From: Takakia lepidozioides
Taxonomy: Eukaryota; Streptophyta; Takakiopsida; Takakiales; Takakiaceae
Assembly: GCA_030704615.1 (NCBI GenBank)
Contig: CM060731.1
Span: 38,564,001-38,628,000 of the forward strand
Length of the DNA: 64,000 nt
Reading direction: 5' to 3'
The notes below the pieces were generated by a model, which did no database searches, was not told where the DNA came from, and saw only the letters and a program-made list of their open reading frames with translations. A program made the position numbers and the translations under genes. Positions 60,466 to 64,000 of this stretch are shown one piece after another (positions within the stretch are counted from its first letter, which is position 1; every line of letters begins with the position of its first letter).

Positions 60466-61443
60466 AGTATTTTTGCCACGCAGCCTAAGTTGTCCCCAAA
60501 ACAAATTAGGTGGCAAGACACTTTGGCACTATCGACGTGGATATCCAGTACAAACCGGGACGGGACATGTGGTGGCCGATGCTTTAAGTAGAAAGCAGCA
60601 GCTCATGATGGTGTACAGGGGCGAGACGACGCTCCAAAGGAAGATCCGGAAGGCTTACCGGAAGGATGAGATGACGAAGTCCGTGATGCGGGACTTGAGG
60701 ATGGGAGTTAAATCGCAGTTCCACTTGCAAAATGGACTGCTCCGGTATAAGCAAAAGCGTCTCTACGTGCCGAAGGGAGGGATCAGAGATAGTGTCTTAA
60801 GATAATGCCATGATGGCTCGCTTGCGGGCCACGGCGGAGCCAAGCGCACCGCGACACTCTTGAAGAAAGAGTATTTCTGGCCCAAACTGAGGGAGGAGGC
60901 CGAGGAGTATGTCAAGACATGCACACATGCCAACAAAACCGGAGCGAGTACAAAAGCAAGCGGGCTGTTACAACCCTTACCGATTCCAGAAGGGTCTTGG
61001 GAAGTGTCTCGATGGATTTCATGACTGCCATGCCGCTGTCAAAATGATTCGATGCAATCATGGTGGTGGTGGATAGGTTCAGTAAAATGGGTCATTTCAT
61101 CCCCACCAAGGAGACGGCAATGGCACAGGATACGGGGGGACTTTACTTTGCCCACGTCTTCAAGCATCATGGACTCCCGAAGGATATTGTCTCGGACCGC
61201 GATCCAAAGTTTACGAGTAAATTTTTGAGGAAACTTTGGAAGAAGATGGGGACAAGGCTCAAAGTGAGCACCGCCTTCCGACCTATGACGGACGACCAAA
61301 CGGAAACGGTGAATTCCGTGGTGAAGCAGATCTTGCGGAATTGCGTGTCGGCAGATCAATCGGACTGGGTGGAGCACTTGGATGAGGCATAGTTCTGTTA
61401 TAATAACACAAAACATTCCACAACGGGAGTTTCCCTCTTCGTA
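60466..61443 (+). pseudogene. Integrase of the chromovirus
   Basis: The zinc-binding region retains the histidines (CHDGSLAGHGGAKR), but the second cysteine of the usual CxxC appears replaced (CTHA). The catalytic core shows VVVDRFSKMGHFIPTKE, the second Asp in VSDRDPKFTSKFL and Glu in DDQTETVN. Stops lie at the junction near 60803, near 61047 and at 61390-61392. Confidence 0.9.
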
Positions 61444-62080
61444 TTGGTTTATGGAAAAGCACCTCCGGTGTCGACAAGTTGGGCCGCCCAAGACGTTGAG
61501 GAACTGACAGCAGCGGCATTGCTGGAAGAACGCGAGCGTTTGTTGAAGCTCGCAAAGTACAACATTGCCAAAGCTAGGAAACGGTATGAACGGCAGGCGA
61601 ATTGGAAGCGGAGGGAGGTTAAATTTGAGGCAGGCACGGAGGTCTGGTTGAACATCAAGAATTTTCGACTACCTCCGGAAATGAGTTCGAAGTTCGTACC
61701 TTCGTATGCGGGACCCTTTCGCATCCAAAAGGTTATGAATGAGGATGTGTGTGAATTGGAGCTGCCGGCAAACAGCAAGGTGCATCCGGTATTCCACGTC
61801 TTCCTTTTGAAGCTTTACTTCAAAGATGAAGCGCATCCGAATCGACATCAGTGTTGCGTCCGCCACCCTGTGCTGTTGGATCATGAAAATGAACCTGAGT
61901 ACGAGGTGGAGGCAGTGCTTAAGTCGAGGAGGTTCAAGAATCGAGAAACAAAGTATCTCGTGAAATGAAAGGGCTATCATCATGTGGAGGAATCTTGGGT
62001 GCGTGCCTCAGAAATGGGAAACGCATCCGAGGCGGTTGCAGCTTTCGAAGGGCGACCTCAAAAGCGGAAGAAGCGTTGAT
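61444..62080 (+). pseudogene. Integrase C-terminus with chromodomain
   Basis: The GPY/F region (YAGPFRIQKV) and VHPVFHVFLLK precede a chromodomain: YEVEAVLKSRRFKNRETKYL, a TGA stop at 61966-61968, then KGYHHVEESWVRASEM. Chromodomains direct integration to marked chromatin. The stop falls where chromodomains usually carry a tryptophan. Confidence 0.85.
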
Positions 62081-62100
62081 GGGGACATCAACCTTGAAGC

Positions 62101-62113
62101 GTGGGGGAGGAAA
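62101..62113 (+). other. Polypurine tract
   Basis: GTGGGGGAGGAAA lies immediately before the TG that opens the LTR. It is the expected primer site for plus-strand synthesis. Confidence 0.85.
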
Positions 62114-63612
62114 TGCATGCTTAGCCCGGTTTAACTAGCTCAGGAATCCGATTGCAAAAACTTGTATTGTACAAATTTTGTTATAAATGAAATGGTTTCC
62201 AATGTGTGCGTCCTATTTTGTTTGGAATGGTGATGCATGGTATGGTTGGCTAATGTGCAGAATGCATGCTAGCTTATAAAAGTGGGAGAGGTAAATTGGG
62301 TTAATTGTGTATTTGCGCAGTGCCGAAATCGGGTGACTCCCACCCAAGGGGCACGGAACCTGCGCCTTCTTTGGGAGTTCACGTGCTAGTGCGCCCTAGC
62401 GCGTGCGCGTACTATAACTGCGCTACCGAGGGGGTTGCCTTGTAGTGCGGGCTAACGCGGAAGCTACGTGCTTCCGTTCACGTACTATAATCGTGTAGCC
62501 TCGGGACGAAGTCGTACTGCGGCTTCGGCGTGTTCCCGTACCTCAGGCCAGCATTCCAAGGCGGACCCAATTGTAGTGATTGGGGCGCACGGTTGGTTCA
62601 AGGTTATCTTCTTAGTCAAAAAAAGGTTCAAGGAGAACCCTTGCTCAAGGTGATGCCAAAAAAGTGGCATCACAAGCGGTCACAAGCAAATGTTGTTGCA
62701 GTAAGGCGATTTGATCCTGGCCGGGACTTGGAGGAAGTCGGCCGAACTAGCTAGTGGAGAGTAGAGTCAAGTGGGGGTTTGGTTCTTAGCCATGGGACGC
62801 CATGGTGTGGAAACAAACTCCTTGATGTGGGACGCCACAACTTGGATGTTCGTTTCTACAAAATTGACAAGTCGATGAGGACATCGACCCCTGTTGGTAG
62901 GGGTATGTGTCGCGGCCCTTTGCCTTGAGGGCAGGGGGGGGGGACACAAGAGGGGCTGCCCCTGTGGTGGGGGCAGAGCGATAGGTACGGGGGCTGAAGC
63001 ACCCTTGAGTGCCCAAGGCACTCAAGGAGGCAGAGGCGCTCACTAGGTGGAGCCCCGCACACGGGTTGCGGTGGGGGGGGGCTCCACAAGGGGTGTGGTA
63101 GCTTAGCGGGACTTAGTGGGGGTGGCATAGGACTCACCATGGGGGGAGACCTCGAGGTGGGAGTCGTGGGGAGTCTTGGGACTCATCACGGTCCATTGGG
63201 CCGGTGAGTGGGCCAAGACTCACCGCGACTCACCACCGGGAATCGAGGGTTCGTGGTGGTTCGCCATAAAATGGCATGGCTGGTTGTGAAACCCCCGCGG
63301 ACAGCTACAGAAGTATATATAGGGAGTAGTAACCCCGAGAACGGTGCAAGCCCGTTGGTGACCAAAAACTAGTGAGTAATCGTGCGAGCCGGAAAGCGAC
63401 CAAAGAGTGGGAGCTGTTCCGGACTGCCAACCAAAGGGAATTCCCCTGGTTCCAAATCGGTGGAGGGTCTTTGGGAACAAAGGGGGACCGTTATGCCCCG
63501 GTGAGCAGCCGAAGCTCCAAGTTGGCCCGGCGGCCAGGTTGGGAGTCAGGCGCGCGCATCAAAGCGGTAACTATGACTTGAAGGGGAGTTTACCGAAGTG
63601 AGGTGCGCGACA
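62114..63612 (+). repeat. Long terminal repeat, 1499 bp
   Basis: It starts TGCATGC right after the polypurine tract and ends GCGACA two bases before the PBS of the next copy, giving TG...CA ends. It contains a TATA box and a G-rich tract near 62930-62942. It serves as 3' LTR for the upstream copy and 5' LTR for the downstream copy. Confidence 0.85.
63314..63322 (+). promoter_or_regulatory. TATA box of the LTR promoter
   Basis: TATATATAG, about 290 bases before the LTR end, is well placed for the U3/R boundary. Confidence 0.65.
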
Positions 63613-64000
63613 TTTGGTATCAGAGCTTAGAGTTCAGTACGCGATCGTCCTTGGGATCGGCCTCATCATGGGGTCGGGCAAGCCGAAGCGAAAGCGGAAC
63701 GGCCAAAAGATGATGATCCCGGTGAGCCCGATGGGGGCGACGTGTCACCGAGGCGGCCGTTTGAGGAAGCGATGAATGTTTCGAAAACGAGGCCGCTCAA
63801 GAGCGGGAGGAATCCGAGGAGTCGGAGCCCGAGGAATCCTGAGAGCTCCGACAAACCAAGAGATGCCTCCCATGCCGGCAGCCTTTTGGGAAGGGTTGTT
63901 GGCGCAGTTTGGCGGGACGTTGAAAGACGTGTTGAAGGCGGCTAATGCCACTTCCACTAAGGCAAAGTTTAAGGTGAAGCCTAAGGAACCCGGCACCTTC
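63613..64000 (+). mobile_element. Second chromovirus copy: PBS and start of gag
   Basis: The primer-binding site TGGTATCAGAGC (63615-63626) is complementary to initiator tRNA-Met. An ATG follows at 63668 and basic then acidic coding-like sequence. From 63878 the sequence matches the start of the upstream copy (57816) almost base for base: AAFWEGLLAQFGGTLKDVLK. It runs off the window edge with the capsid frame intact (KVKPKEPGTF), unlike the upstream copy. Confidence 0.9.

Larger units (their letters stand above)
57816..63612 (+). mobile_element. Ty3/gypsy chromovirus, 5'-truncated, with 3' LTR
   Basis: Domain order gag, CCHC, protease, reverse transcriptase, RNase H, integrase, chromodomain and LTR defines a Ty3/gypsy chromovirus. 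The 5' LTR, PBS and gag start are absent; homology to the downstream second copy (63878 onward) begins at 57816. Many in-frame stops and at least three frame changes make it inactive. Confidence 0.95.

Overview
The window is nuclear DNA from a land plant. Its genes are plant-type and split by GT-AG introns (alpha-tubulin, F-box/kelch-like, DUF642, a bHLH with a C-terminal ACT-like fold, a five-exon hybrid histidine kinase), set in long repeat-rich spacers. The spacers carry a chromodomain Ty3/gypsy retrotransposon primed by tRNA-Met, a decayed Helitron, a LINE remnant, tRNA-derived SINEs and small terminal-inverted-repeat elements. The hybrid kinase has a MASE1-like multi-pass membrane input domain, which I do not associate with flowering plants. 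That hints at a bryophyte, lycophyte or other early-diverging lineage, but this is inference and I cannot name the species.

Layout. 1-1309: 5' part of an alpha-tubulin gene on the minus strand, running off the left edge. 4056-5381: intron-less F-box gene (minus). 5.4-8.3 kb: AT-rich spacer with a GC-rich degenerate array and a dispersed repeat. 8523-9836: DUF642 cell-wall protein gene (plus). 9.8-31 kb: repeat-dominated. It holds three SINE copies within 1.5 kb, two copies of a hairpin-ended repeat (one cutting into a LINE remnant), a foldback/MULE-like element that carries an exon-like coding fragment, a TA-flanked MITE-like element and several tandem repeats. 34.7-38.3 kb: bHLH gene (plus) with a TATA box and a CT-rich leader. 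41.26 kb: a PPR-protein fossil. 43.2-48.2 kb: MASE1-like hybrid histidine kinase (minus), reconstructed as five exons coding 1103 residues.

51.7-57.4 kb: an array of related modules in both orientations leads into a broken Helitron whose N-terminal reading frame is built of 27-residue repeats. 57.8-64 kb: a 5'-truncated chromovirus (gag, protease, RT, RNase H, integrase, chromodomain), one complete 1.5-kb LTR, then a second PBS and gag start in the same orientation. This looks like part of a tandem, LTR-sharing array.

The genes do not form a pathway. The kinase would feed a phosphorelay, and the bHLH, F-box, DUF642 and tubulin genes are unrelated neighbours. No canonical tRNA, rRNA or CRISPR feature was found. 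Exon junctions were built by hand from reading frames and splice sites and have not been checked against transcripts.
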